Source: Dermatemys mawii (lineage: Eukaryota; Chordata; Testudines; Dermatemydidae). Taken from it: DNA of 64,000 nucleotides. The notes under the pieces were generated by a model. That model worked only from the letters and a program-made list of their open reading frames with translations, searched no databases and was not told where the DNA came from. Within the stretch, counting starts at the first letter, position 1, and every line of letters begins with the position of its first letter. The translations under genes and the position numbers were made by a program. The stretch is taken from the NCBI GenBank assembly GCA_007922305.1, contig ML677341.1, forward strand, positions 71,930,690 to 71,994,689, read 5' to 3'. Positions 1 through 11,096 of the stretch are shown piece by piece.

Positions 1-114
1 TGTGCCTCTGCTGGGTGGGTAGTAGTCACCAAGTAGTCACCCAGCCACCAAGCTGGGTGGATAGTAGTCACCAAGGATCCAGTGTCCAATAATGCATCCA
101 TCTGCACATCACTG
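1..114 (-). repeat. Inverted copy of a retrotransposon protease segment plus a short tandem duplication
   Basis: Positions 58-114 are the reverse complement of 1059-1115, with one mismatch in 57 bases. That segment carries the DTGS active-site codons of an aspartic protease. Next to it, a 23-bp unit reading CTGGGTGG(G/A)TAGTAGTCACC is present twice, near 10-33 and 53-75. The match stops sharply at both ends, so this is a short inverted duplication rather than a second whole element. Confidence 0.85.
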
Positions 115-460
115 CCCAGGGGAGCACCCCAACATCTGAATGCCATAGCTGTCCCCGCTGACAAGAGCCACCTCCTGTGCCGTACATGTATCTCCAGAGG
201 CGCTGCCCAGAGCCTCCGAGGAGACTGAGCAGTGCAGGGTTCCGCTCCCAGCTGGCCGCGCCAGTGCAAAACAATAAGGCAGCACACCTCACTGCCCTGG
301 GTAACAGCTATTCAGGAGCAACAGTTGGGTGTTGCAGGAAAGGGCTACTGCTATGCCCCGCCTCCAATCTCTGCCCATGTTTTGGAGGCTGTCATGGCTG
401 CAAAATAAGCCTCTGGTGGCCGCATGCAGCCATGGTGGCCGCATATGAGAAATGCTGGTC

Positions 461-636
461 TAAGGGAACTGTCTGCAACTCCATGGTGAGATTGTTACAG
501 TGATCCAGGGGTTCAGATTTGTCACTGGCTTGGTGAAATCTAATGATAGAACATAAGGCCAGTTTGGGGTGTCTGCCCTGTTTTTGACAGTCGCCCTGAG
601 ATAGGCACTCATGGTCGTGAGCCACTCTAGTGGTGA
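461..636 (+). repeat. LTR-like repeat, family A, 3' fragment (copy 0)
   Basis: This segment aligns by eye with the last roughly 180 bases of three longer copies (1450-2538, 18655-20881, 28139-29215). They share GGGACTGTCTGTGACTCCAT-like text, the GGTGAAATCTAA block, and the AGTCTGCCCTGAG / GAGCCACT end. It lies just upstream of gypsy-type gag-protease remnants, so it may be the end of that element's 5' LTR. Confidence 0.7.
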
Positions 637-659
637 CAATCACCACTTGGGACACAGAA

Positions 660-1340
660 ACAGCTTGGCCACAAGCAGCTCAGCATCCAAGACAGAGTTA
701 TCAGCTTCCCCGAGAGCCCGGCCTGAGGGAGCCATTGGCTGAATTGTTTAAGCAAACAGATGAGGTGTGTAAACAGGTAAAGATCTGATGCAAATTTGGC
801 AGTGAAGGGAAATCCCAGAGTCCAGGGGAAGCCCTGGGAGGAGGTTCTCTGTCCAGTTTGACCAGAATGGCGAACCCATCTGCTGGCAGTGTGGAGAAGC
901 TAGACACATTGTGAGAGTGGGCTCACAAAAGGCAGTGCCTTAACACAGGGAGTCCTCAGGGTGCACGCTCTACCCTGGAAGGGAGGACTAGTAGGTCCAA
1001 TTCCAGACTGGGAGTGGACTAAATTCATTGGCAAGTGCCCACGCATTGTTGTTGTCCTCAGTGATGTGCAGATGGATGCATTATTAGACACTGGATCCTT
1101 GGTGACTACTATCCAGAAGGGAACCTTTCTCCAGTACTGGTGGCCAGAAATCTTACCAACCCCCCCGCCCCGCATTGGATACAGTTAGCTGAGCTTCCCC
1201 TCTGTGGGATACATGTTTCCAAGATGCTTCACCAAGATGCTTCATTGTGAGGGATGCAAACAGCTATGAGCTATCCTCTGTTGGGCTAGGCAGAAATCTG
1301 CTCGGGCACAGCTATGACAAACTGTGAGTGGCCCTGTGAA
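660..1340 (+). pseudogene. Ty3/gypsy-type gag zinc knuckle and protease remnant
   Basis: A CCHC-like zinc knuckle starts at 881 (CWQCGEARH). The fourth ligand is a glycine codon instead of cysteine. About 55 codons later, in the frame starting at 961, comes an aspartic protease core: PRIVVVLSDVQMDALLDTGS, with the DTGS codons at 1087-1098. The order knuckle then protease is that of LTR-retrotransposon gag-pol polyproteins. Stops and a frame change separate the two parts, and most of gag is missing. A 14-bp tandem duplication lies near 1217-1245. This is a dead fragment. Its clade within Ty3/gypsy cannot be fixed from so little sequence. Confidence 0.75.
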
Positions 1341-1449
1341 CTTGCGACCCTCCGCTGCCTCTGCAAGGTGCTGCATAACACCACTAAACAAATACACAAT
1401 TACCAGCATTTCACCAACAACTAAGGCAAAACTTGAAAGGCCAAGTTTG

Positions 1450-2538
1450 ACAATGACAGATCATATGCCAGCTCAGATCCCTGGGCCTCACTGACCACTG
1501 ACAAATGCATAGCTGGAAACCAATCTGACTCACGTGTGTGTTAAAATAGATATTATAGTTATAAGAATGTGTTCAGTGTTTGCACTTTATGAAATGCTTG
1601 TAGGATGCTGCATGTATTAATATTACATTACAATATCTCTGTCCCATGCCATAAAAGTAATAAGTATTTGTTCTGTAACTATAAAAAAATGTTTGCTCAA
1701 ACAGTGAGTGTCCTCGGGCCAGGGAGAAGCATTACCGAGAAATCCTACAAGCATTTCATAAATACTAGTTTACAAGAGGTGTCATCTCCTGCCCAACAAA
1801 ACATGGTCTAGAGACAGCTGACAAGCCATTGGGAAACATGAGTGGACAAAAGACTTTGTTGATGGCTTCCTCCAGAACCATGAAGAGGGGATGAGCACAA
1901 GCCTTCCTCTCTTCACAGCTTGAACACTGGAGTGAAGGTTATAAAAATCCTTGTCAAAGAAGAATTGTTATCACTATATTGCTTGAGATTTGGAGAGGGC
2001 AATATTTCTAAGCATAAGCAAGGGATCCCCAAGCTGCTCCCCTGGGGTTAGCCCTAAAGAACATACAGAGCTTGCACATTATAGCATCTATTATCATCTT
2101 TTGGAATCTAAGACAATCTCATGTGGGTGTGTATGTATGTATGTTTACCTGCTCTAACCTTGTAAATCATTCTCATTTATTTTTCTTAGTTAATAAATCT
2201 TTAGTTAGTTTATTACAGGATTGCTACAAGTGTTGTCTTCGGTTTGAGATCTGAAGTAAGTGACTGGTCCTTTGGGACTGGGAGTAACCTGATATTGTTG
2301 TGATTTTGGTGTAAGTGGCCATCGATCACAAAGGCAGGCTTGCCTATGTGGTAAGATAGATCAGAGTGCCCAAGGGGACTGTCTGTGACTCCATGTTAAA
2401 GCTGTTACAACACTTTAGGAGTTCACACCTGTTACTTGGTTAGTGAAATCTAACTATAGAACAAATAGCAGGCCCAGTTCCTTGACAGTCTGCCCAGAGG
2501 TTGGCTCCCATGGTCAAGAGTTACTCCGGACAGCCTGA
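1450..2538 (+). mobile_element. LTR-like repeat, family A, copy 1
   Basis: This copy is homologous along its whole length to 18655-20881 (after removing a CR1) and to 28139-29215. LTR-like marks are visible: a TATAAAAA box near 1940, an AATAAA polyadenylation signal near 2192, then a GT-rich stretch (ACAAGTGTTGTCTTCGG). It lies between gypsy protease (upstream) and gypsy RT (downstream) remnants. It could be a later solo insertion there, or the shared LTR of a tandem pair. I could not find a clean target duplication. Confidence 0.7.
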
Positions 2539-3190
2539 CCCTAGAATTCGGGACATCCTCCCTCTATAGACAGAACCGAACATAAAAACTCTCCTAAGCA
2601 AGACAAAGACTGGCTTGGGGAAAATATTCCATGACTCAGCTGGACCTGTACCCTGGCACATAGGCAAACTCAATTTTGATGACTCAGAATTTGCTCCCTG
2701 TCAGAAAGGGGAAAGTGCCAACTGGGGGTCCTGCATCCAGTTGTTCCACAGGTCCTCTGACTAGACTGGGAACATGCAGTGATGTCTCAGAGACCAGACC
2801 CATCACCTTACAGACAGCATTAGCAAAGGCCCCAAGGAGGCCTGGCTCCAAGAGACAGACATAGGTAATGCACAGATTATGAAAGAACAGAGAGAACTGA
2901 TCTAGCTGATTCAGCTGACTCTGCTCCCATCTCCAAGCACCTAGCCAATTTTGGGTGTGTAATTCACATATGCCTCTGGATTGTCACAGACCATGCTCTG
3001 ATCCAGGAGAGATTCCAACCAACCCCACCTGCCTTGTACCAGTCAATGAAAGAGGTGCTTAATGAGATGAAAGAAGCAGATGTGATGAGAGTAAGCTACA
3101 GTCCCCAGGCAGCTCCCAGTCAAGGTAGACAGGAAACTAAAATTCTGCATAGGCTATTGGAAAAGTGTTTGCTGAGAATTGTTTCAAGCA
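2539..3190 (+). pseudogene. Ty3/gypsy-type pol fragment: start of reverse transcriptase
   Basis: From about 2980 the frame reads TDHALIQERFQPTPPALYQS, followed by an EVLNEMKEADVMR segment and SPQAAPS. This is the N-terminal block of gypsy reverse transcriptases, where polypeptides of the form 'R..P......V...L.EM...GVI..S.SPWA.P' are standard. A frameshift near 3120 precedes a decayed RKLKFCIGYWK block. The catalytic motifs are absent because the sequence gives way to a CR1 after about 3200. The upstream 2540-2960 part has no domain I recognise. Confidence 0.7.
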
Positions 3191-3261
3191 GCCAAGATGT
3201 ACCATGAAGTGTTAACATGGATGGCACACAGAGCCATGGTCCCAAATAATCACATGGGGCC

Positions 3262-4795
3262 AGTCTTCATCAGAAGCTCGTAATGACCTGAAAATCAAAA
3301 AGGAATCCTACAAAAAATGGAAACAGACAAATTGCTCTGGGTGAATACAAAAGAATAGCACAAGCATGCAGGAACAAAATCAGAAAGGATAAGGAACAAA
3401 ATGAGTTACACCTAGAAAGAGACATAAAATGCAGTAAGAGGTTTCATAAAAACATTCAGAGCGAGAAAAAAAGAGAAAGAACAATGTAGGTCTGCTAATT
3501 AGTGGAGAAGGAGAGCGAATAATCGATGACATTGAGAAGTCTGAGGTGTTTAATGCCTTCACTAAAAAGCTTAATGGTGATCAGATATTTAACACAATTA
3601 ATATTAACAACAAGGGGGAAGTAATGCAACCCAAAATAGGGAAAGAACAGGTTAAAGAATATTTAGATAAGTTAGATGTATTCAACTCAGCAGGGCTTGA
3701 TTAAATTCATCGTAGGGTACTTTTGGAATTAGTGGAAGCAATCTCTGAAGGATTAGCAATCATTTTTGAGAATTTATGGAGGACGGGTGAGGTCCCAGAT
3801 GACCAGAGAAGAGGATAGATTTAGTGGGGTCCTGCAGCAGTCTGTCCTGGGTCTGGTACTATTTAATATTTAATATTAATGACTTGAATAATAGAGTGGA
3901 AAGAATGCTTACAAAATGTGCGGATGAGACCAAGCTGGGATGGGTTGCAAGCACTTTGGAGCACAAGCTTAGAATTCAAAATGACCTTGACAAATTAGAG
4001 AATTGGTCTGAAATCAACAAGATGAAATTTAATAAGGACTAGTGTGCAGTACTTTTTAGGAAGAAAAAAACCCAAATGCACAACTACAAAATGGGGAATA
4101 TCCAGCTTGGCAGTAGTACTGCTGAAAAGGATCTGGGGATGATAGTGAATCACAAACTGAATATGAGCCAACAGTGGGAAGCAGTTGTGAAGGCGGCTAA
4201 TATCATTTTGGGGTGTATGAACAGAAGTGTTGAGAGAAAGACAAGGGAGGTAATTGTCCTTCTCTGATTGGCACTGATGAGGCCTCACCTGGAATATGGC
4301 AGCCAGTTCTGGGTACCATATCTTAAGAAAGATGTGGACAAATTGGAGGGGAAGAGTTCAGAGGAGAGCAACAAAAATAATAAAAGTTTTAGAAAACAAG
4401 ACCTATGACAAAAGGTTAAAAAAAACTGTGTATGTTTAGTCTAGAGAAAAAAAGACTGAAGGGGAGGAACTGATAACAGTCTTCAAATCTGTTAAGGGCT
4501 GTTGTAAAGAGGATGGTGATTGACTCTTCTCCCTGTCCACTGAAGGCAGGAGAAGTAGAAATGGACTTCATCTGCAGCAAGGGAGATTTAGGTTAGATAT
4601 TAGGAAAAAAATTTCTAACTGTAAGGGTAGTTAAGCTCTAGACTAGACTTTCCAGGGAAGTTGTGGAAGCCCAGTCACTGGAATTTTTTAAGAACAAGTT
4701 AGGCAAACTCTTGTCAGGGATGACCTAGATTTACTTGGTCCTGACTCAGTGCATGGGGCTGGACAAGATGACCTTATTTAGGTCCATATATTTCT
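3262..4795 (+). mobile_element. CR1 LINE, 5'-truncated, heavily mutated
   Basis: Broken pieces of CR1 ORF2 run in order. A lysine/arginine-rich pre-RT region begins near 3280 (LKIKKESYKKW). It is followed by LDKLDVFNSAG near 3668, a decayed F(A)DD motif that now reads CADE near 3918, and KMGNIQLGSSTAEKDLGMIV near 4088. The last coding pieces are RPHLEYGSQFW near 4278 and the C-terminal rewritten part to about 4720. The 3' end (GGGGCTGGACAAGATGACC) is the usual CR1 tail. Several stops and frameshifts make it non-functional. It abuts the gypsy RT fragment upstream. Confidence 0.88.
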
Positions 4796-5714
4796 CTGAA
4801 ATGACAGCCCAGTTACGCATTAGGATCTACTTGTCCATATGATGTGCCACAAGCATTCACCTTGAACTTAACTGAAGAGGTGTGGACCCAGCCATGCGCC
4901 AGGAAGCGCCAGTCCTGATTCCGCACTTGGCAGTGCTAGACATGATGATGTTCTGGGCAGCATTGCCCCGGAACTGGTTTTCAGGTCTAGGCCTCATTGC
5001 ACTGCGAAATGCCAGCTCCATCCTTGGCTCAAGAGGTCCAGGCCTAGATGTGCATCAGGAAGAATGGTGTGAACCTAATGGCTGCAGAGACTGAAAGCAG
5101 TGCTGATGGCACTCCTTGTTTGCTGATCAGATGAGAGTTATTTATGAGCCTGGACTTCTTCCCCAGCACTCTGGATACCTGAAAAGCCATGGAGTGGATC
5201 TTTGTAACTTCTGACACCACCGATGCCCTACGAAGGCCCTAGAGTATGCAGCAGAAAGAAATACCACAGGGAGCCTAGGAATCAAACAGTTTTTTGGTCA
5301 GACACCATGTTGCGCTGTCAACATCTGTCTGGAGACAGGATTTGAATCTCCAGTGACGAACCTGAACGAAGAGGCAGAGAATCACATTTACAAAGGGGAA
5401 ACTGAACAAAGTAATGATTCAAGGGACTTTTGCTTCAGAAAGCAAAACACTCCTTTCAAAAAAATCCAACATATAAACTACAGGCAGAAAAATCTGAGGA
5501 AAATATAAATTTAAATCTTCTTCAAGCTAATTTAAAGGCTTCTGAAGGAGCAGCAGATAACGGGGAAACACCTCTCCCAGACAGCCATAGCTGAGCTGTG
5601 AGCCCAGGGAGTTAGGGACTGATGCTGCCTTCAGGTGAGGTGGTCATGAGTGGAAGAGGCCCAAGCAGTAATCCCAAAGTTATAACATTGGCAATGCTGG
5701 CCTGCTTTCACACT
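4796..5714. other. No recognised feature
   Basis: This is intronic sequence with no coding, RNA or repeat signature I can name. The 70-codon open frame at 4882-5094 has no family match. Confidence 0.4.
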
Positions 5715-5925
5715 AGGACCACACACCAAGAATGAGTGTGCGTTACCACTAGTACTTCTGGACAACTTGGGTGCAATTAAGAAAGGGGAAATTTTAGGGA
5801 AACTTTCCTGACCATGAGCTATATTAGGCCGTGAAAGAGTCTCCCAGAGGAAAATAGTGGAAGCTTCATCATTTAGGACATTTAAAACTAGACTGGACAA
5901 AGCATGAACGTGTGTAGTAAAGGAA
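5715..5925 (+). mobile_element. CR1 LINE 3' fragment
   Basis: The stretch CTCCCAGAGGAAAATAGTGG, followed by AGCTTCATCATTTAGGACATT and AAACTAGACTGGACAAAGC (5845-5915), is the CR1 ORF2 C-terminus (LP.E.V..S......FK..LD). There are stops throughout and both edges are diffuse. Confidence 0.65.
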
Positions 5926-6270
5926 ACAAAGCTGCACTTGTCGTGGGTAGAGAGGTGGGTAAACTGATAGGTTAGAAAATAAAACAATGTCTTTGATCCT
6001 TTGATTCTGTGCACACGGATATAACGTTAGTATGTTGTGGAGATGCACACATCCTAAAAGGTACCTTCCTCCTCTATAAAAAGTAGATAACATTCTTCAC
6101 TAACTGACCATGCTGCAGTTGGAATACTACAGTGCTCTTTTATAAGGCACACCAGCTGTTGAATGCTGGAGGATATGCAAAGAGTGACTTCCAGCAGATA
6201 CAACTCAGCTTAGAGTCTAATGGCTCAGCCCAGTATAGGAGGCACCTTTTGGATTCACAGTAGAGACTGT

Positions 6271-6518
6271 GGCCATGTCCATACAACCAGCTGGGTCGGC
6301 TCCAGTCAAGACGCGATAAATCGATCCCAAAGTCGACACCGGAACTCCAGGGCACTAAAAGGTGCTAGGCAGAGTCGAGAGGGGAGCCCCCTGTCGACCG
6401 CTGCCGCTATGAGGACGGCAGGTAAGTCGACCTAAGATGCGTGTACTTCAGCTACGCTATTCGTGTAGCTGAAGTTGCGCATCTTAGGTCGACCCTCCCC
6501 GCTAGTGTAGACCAGGCC
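6271..6518. mobile_element. Harbinger-like palindromic MITE
   Basis: The left end GGCCATGTCCATACAA pairs loosely with the right end CTAGTGTAGACCAGGCC, the terminal form of turtle Harbinger-type elements. An element of the same type ends at about 31303 in this window. Between the ends is a long hairpin (6426-6493). I could not identify the 3-bp target duplication with confidence. Confidence 0.65.
6426..6493. repeat. Long hairpin inside the MITE
   Basis: The arm GTCGACCTAAGATGCG is repeated inverted as CGCATCTTAGGTCGAC, with a second paired block (CTTCAGCTACGC / GTGTAGCTGAAG) inside it and a loop of about 5 bases. Only the few bases between the two blocks fail to pair. Confidence 0.9.
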
Positions 6519-7654
6519 CGTGGCCCTAGTTTATCTCGCACTGGTTGCACAGCCCTGCATAGCGACAGGGTGGTGGACTTGCTTCCCCCCGTTCTTGGTG
6601 CCCAACTATCCATTGCCAATATTGACTTTGCAGCAACTGGCAACCAGCCAGGACATAGAAGCACCTGGAATACGCTTTCTCTGGAATCCCCTGCCATCTA
6701 CTCCCTAACATGCCCCAGGGTGCATCTTGTGCCAGGCAAGGCCATTGAAGAGCTGACAAGATGACTGTGAATCAGCCCCACTATTAGGAACAATGTAGGG
6801 TCCCGATTTGAGTCTTGGTTGTAGTGCACGTGAACTTAAACACGCACACAGAGTGAGCCTGGCCAGTGCAGAGGGAGCTCTACTAATTGACTAATTAAAA
6901 AGTAGAGAGGGAGCACATGCCCCATTAGTGTGTGAACTTTTGCCCTTAAGGAAAGCTGTGTACAAGGAAGTGAGTCAAACGAATAAATGTGGAACATTTA
7001 CTTATAACGGTAAATACCGCCTGTGAGTACATCAGTTGAAGAGCTCAGGGATACAGATCTGTTCCAGAAAACGGTTGCTATGGTTGTTCTGTCATGACTG
7101 CCAGACTTCTGTAGCATCAGTCTGTCTTAAAGACACAGGAGGAGATTCATCAATGTGCCAGCATCAGGGTCACAGGGGAGGGAAAATCTGCCTCTTCTGT
7201 TCAGGCACTGCAAAATCAAGTTTGGCCCCCAGAACAAGCTAGCCTAAGGGCTTCCCCAAGTTGCACTCACCACTGACATAGCCCCTGTAGAGCTTGCAAC
7301 AGCAGGGAATTGACAGGGTGCAGGACCATTCTGGCCATGACCCTTCCTATCCCCACCCCTGCTCAGAAAACCCCCAGAACTGGTGGGGGACAACTACTGA
7401 GGCACCACAAGGTTGTTTGTATTTTTGTTAATGGGATCTATCCCTTTAAGAACAAGATGGCGCACTGGACTATAGAATATATTAGTATGTAACAGAGCTG
7501 TATGTAGGAAAGTTCAATTTATATATTCAGGGAATGAAAGAACCTGTCTCTGGAAGCTCCAAAAAGGTCAGAATTTTATATAATACATTTATCTTTTAAG
7601 GAAGCAAGACTTATTCTTGAAGGCATAACATTAGGCTGTATTGTACACTAGATG
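6519..7654. other. No recognised feature
   Basis: Unique-looking intronic sequence. Short open frames at 6441-6764 on both strands mirror one another and overlap the MITE. I do not consider them genes. Confidence 0.4.
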
Positions 7655-7847
7655 CCTTAGGGTTAGATGTTTAAATCAGCAGGTCTGGATTATTTGCATC
7701 CAAGAGTTTTAAAAGAGCTGGCTGAGGAGCTCACTGGACTGATAGTGTTGATTTTCAATAAGTCTTGGAACAGTGTGGGAGTACCAGAAGACTGGAAGAA
7801 AGCTACCGTTGTGCCAAGATAAACAGAATGACTCATGATTACAGGCC

Positions 7848-8380
7848 TGATGTTGATCCCAGGCCATTAGAATCTGCAGGGCTGGAACCATGGAGGTTTG
7901 GGGCTGCTGACACCTTCACATTTCCATAGGAATTTTGGGCTAGATTCCATTGGGAGGACTTTGAGGCTGGGATTGGCAGGAAGTACCACCCAGCAGGACC
8001 TGAGTGGTGGACCCTGGCAGCCCACTCATTAGCCAGTGTCAATATTTAAACCAGAAAGGGGAGCTATCTGAGCAACATCACAGATTGCCTGCCCATCTCT
8101 GCACCAGATCCTAAACTCCAGATTCCAACCCTTGTTTGTCCTTGACTTCACTATTTGATTGTCATCTATAACATGGCACCTAACCCCGTTCTTCTAATAA
8201 CCTGACACCTCTCTCTCAGTTCACCCTCTAGCCTGTCTCAGACTCTGACCTACTTATAATCTGACCCTGCCTTCCTCCTGATCTTCCCACTGGTCTGTCT
8301 TAGACTCTGACCTCCGGGTACCCAATTCCCAATTCCTGCTCCAATCACTAGGTCTGACAGCCCATATCTCAGATGTGACA
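7848..8380 (+). repeat. 5' LTR of the sushi-like element
   Basis: It aligns by eye to 10513-11096 over its whole length. Shared blocks include GTACC/GTACTGCCCAGCAGGACC, TCTCTGCACCAGA and TCTCAGACTCTGACC, and both end in GTGACA. A TTTAAACC TATA-like box lies near 8045. The exact left edge is uncertain by about 15 bases because the CR1 text at the junction resembles the LTR start. Confidence 0.85.
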
Positions 8381-8436
8381 GATTGCTCAGATCACCTTTG
8401 CCTCCCCCGGCCTCAATCCATCCATCCCCTCCACTC

Positions 8437-9236
8437 ATGATGAAGAAGGCAGACTGCTTTTCCACCAGCAGCTCCCTGAGGGCCCGGGATCTGCAGGACC
8501 AAGTCACCTGTCTGCAGGAGGAGAACCTCGCACTATAGACCTATGCTACGCAGTGTGCTCTCAAAGTACAGACCCTCCACAAGGAACTAGTCTGGTCACA
8601 GATTCAGATGGCACAACTCACTGCCGAGGCACAGACCCTACGCGAGCAGCTTACGCGCTCCCAGGGAAAAGCGGCGACACTATGTGCCTGAACAGACCAC
8701 CCATTGCCTGAACCAGTCCCTGTGGTGCCACTGCCCAAACATTTCAGTGGAGATCATGGGAAATTCCGGGGTTATCTGAAGGCAGGCTGCTCTTCCTGCT
8801 CTGCCCCTGAGTGTACCTCCACTGACAAGACTAAGATGGGGCTAGTAGTCAGCCTGCTGTCTGATGAAGCACTTCCTTGGGCATCCTCCCTGTTGGAGCA
8901 GAACAGCCCAGTGCTCTCTGACTGGGATGCTTTCCTGCAAGCCTCTGTGACCATCTCCAATAGCCTGTATCACATCCACTCTGCAAAGGCTGCTCTCTGG
9001 AAGTCTCACCAGGGGCAAAGGCCAGTTATCTCCTATGCCACCCATTTCTGGCAACTTGTGGCTGGTGCTGAATGGAATGAGGCAGCCTTACTTTACCAAC
9101 TTTGATGGTAGCTCAGTGATGAGGTAAAGAACGAGCTAGTCCACACTGAAAACCAACAGATCCACCTTATTCAGGAAGAACTCAAGAACTACTTAGAAGA
9201 GGCAAAGGAGGCCTACCAGAGGCATGCAGACCATCA
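8437..9236 (+). pseudogene. gag pseudogene of the sushi-like element
   Basis: The frame opens at ATG 8437 with a helical, glutamine- and leucine-rich segment (coiled-coil type). It is broken by TAG at 8536 and TGA at 8689. From 8704 it continues as a capsid-like domain: LPKHFSGDHGKFRGYL, then KMGLVVSLLSDEALPWASSL, the WDAFLQA block, and a YATHFWQLVAGAEWNEAALL block ending at a stop at 9103. The frame goes on to LSDEVKNELV and a charged tail near 9230. The LP..F.GD...FRG and L...A..WA..L..... signatures are those of sushi/PEG10-type gag. No CCHC knuckle remains. Confidence 0.85.
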
Positions 9237-9469
9237 GTGACAAGAAGCTTCAGTATTTACAACAGGCTAGAAGGTATGCCTCACTGCCAGATACCTCCAG
9301 ACCAGGCAACCCTCCCATAAATTGGACCACCCATTCTTGGGACCCTTCCTAAATACGCCAGCAGATTAATCCAGTTATCTTCCAACTCCATCTTCCCCAG
9401 TCTCTCAAAATACACCCACTTTTCCATGTTTCCCTTCTGAATTCCCATACTGAGAACTCATTCCCTGAA

Positions 9470-10516
9470 CCACACTGCTACCTCCACCAGTCAAAATCCA
9501 GGGTTACAAGGAACACGAAGTGTGTGCCAGCCTCAATTCCAGATGGCTATATGGCTGTGTGACGGAATGAGGGTTTTTTTCCCTTGGGTTTCCTATGGGT
9601 TGCACGCAGAGGAGGTGGGACTCAGTTTCCCTGAGCATTACTGATTTAACAAGGCGATGGGAATGGGAGTTTATTGTTCCAGAGGACCGTTGAGGCAACT
9701 TGAGGACCCCAGCCAATGGCCTGGAGAATGGAGACCCCAGCGACCAGTGATGTGGAGCCCAGCTCAGGAGTTACAGGCAGTGCTGGCCAGGGGAGAACAA
9801 TGGGCTGCGAAGAGAGGATCTCCAGGGACCGGACCAACCGGTTCCAGCTAGAGGCCCAGATGACTCTGTTTACCTGAAGACAATGGACAGGCAGGCGGCT
9901 GGGGGAGTGAGATCAGCTGCCCAGCTGGGAAGCAGGGGGGCTCTGTGCTGGAGAGGGAGAGCAGGCAAAGCCCACCTGGATGCAAGAGAGATTTAGATGT
10001 GCTGTGCTGAGGGAGGCCAGGCCTGAGGGTCCTGAGAGCTCCTGTGCTGTGTTCAATGCTCAATAAACCCTCCTGTTTTACACTGGCTGAGAGTCGCTCC
10101 ACTCTAGAGAACAGGGCTGCATCGTCCCCTTCAGGGGTGGAAGCCCTCGGGGTCCCAGGCAAGGGGACTCCCTGAGGGAGCCCACGGCAGAGACAGGTGT
10201 GCTAAGGCTCAGAGAGGTGCAGATCCAGGAGGTAGAGGGGCTGACCCCGAGAGGGAGTGGACCCCCGAGAAGGGCTGTCTCACTGAAAGACGCATTCCCA
10301 CGGACCGCAGTGGGCCAAAAGTGGGCATGACCTGTGAGTCCGTGACAGGCTGCCTGTACCAGCTGGTGGACTGGGAAGACTACGGCCCCAAGGAATGCAC
10401 TTGTGAGCCTGCCTCCCACCTCTACGACCCCCACCCGCTGGAAGAATTCCACCAGGCTCACCCAGAGAAGGCTTGGCCAGGGCCACTGCAAAGGGAGGCC
10501 TGGAAGAGGGCATGAT
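9470..10516 (+). pseudogene. Pol C-terminal chromodomain, split by a solo LTR
   Basis: The upstream half lies at about 9480-9557 and includes the HEVCASLNSRWLY stretch. The downstream half starts at 10348 and contains YQLVDWEDYGPKEC, the EPASHLYD block and EEFHQAHPEK. The two halves are in the same frame once the insertion and one duplicated copy of GGCTG are ignored. Chromodomains of this shape close the integrase of sushi-type chromoviruses and target insertion to chromatin. The downstream frame stops at TGA overlapping the start of the 3' LTR. Gag is joined almost directly to this domain, so pol was deleted before the solo LTR arrived. Confidence 0.82.
9558..10347 (+). mobile_element. Solo LTR inside the chromodomain (family B)
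   Basis: It begins TGTGACGG, ends CCGTGACA, and is flanked by an exact 5-bp direct repeat GGCTG (9553-9557 and 10348-10352). AATAAA near 10062 is followed by a GT-rich stretch. The terminal form and 5-bp duplication are those of endogenous-retrovirus-like LTRs. No internal genes remain, so it is a recombined solo LTR. Confidence 0.9.
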
Positions 10517-11096
10517 GTTCCAGTCTGCAGGGTTGGCGCCTGGAACCATGGGGATTCTGGGCTACTGATGCCTCTGCATCACCACAGGAGGCTTAGGCTG
10601 GGCTCCCATAGGAAGACCTTGTGAGGTTGGGCTCAGCAGGAAGTACTGCCCAGCAGGACCTGAGTGGCAGCCCCTCACAGCCCGCTGATTGGCTGGTGCC
10701 AGTTCTTAAACCAGGAAGCCATGAAAGGGTGTCTGAGGAACACTACAGATGGCCTGCTCGTCTCTGCACCAGACCCTGCTTGCAATCAACCCTAGACTCC
10801 AGCTTCCAACCCTGTTTTTTTTCTCAGCTTTGCTATTTGATTACCGTCTGCAACCCAGCACCCAACCCTGATCTCCTGGTAATGTGATCGTACCTGATGC
10901 CTGACTCTCAGTTCATCCTCTGGCTTGTCTTGGACTCTGTCCTCCTAGTAACCTAATCCTCCCTGCCTCCAGATGTCCTACTCTTTGTCTGCCCACTGGC
11001 CCATCTCGGACTCTGACTTCCTGGAACCTGACTCGGCCTGACTCCCAACTCCTGCTCTGACCACTAGGTCAGATCACCCACATCTCGGTCGTGACA
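10513..11096 (+). repeat. 3' LTR of the sushi-like element
   Basis: It starts TGATGTTCCAG after a purine-rich tract, ends GTGACA, and is the direct partner of 7848-8380. The visible divergence between the two LTRs indicates an old insertion. Confidence 0.87.

Larger units (their letters stand above)
7848..11096 (+). mobile_element. Sushi-ichi-like Ty3/gypsy retrotransposon, deleted internally, with paired LTRs
   Basis: Two direct repeats of 533 and 584 bp flank gag and the very end of pol. Both LTRs begin with, or close to, TGATGTT and end in GTGACA. The interior keeps a decayed gag and the terminal chromodomain, but protease, RT, RNase H and integrase core are gone. A purine-rich tract (GGGAGGCCTGGAAGAGGG) precedes the 3' LTR, as expected for plus-strand priming. 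Sushi-type chromoviruses are the source group of vertebrate RTL/PEG10-like genes. This copy has stops in gag and shows no sign of domestication. It sits inside a CR1. Confidence 0.85.
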
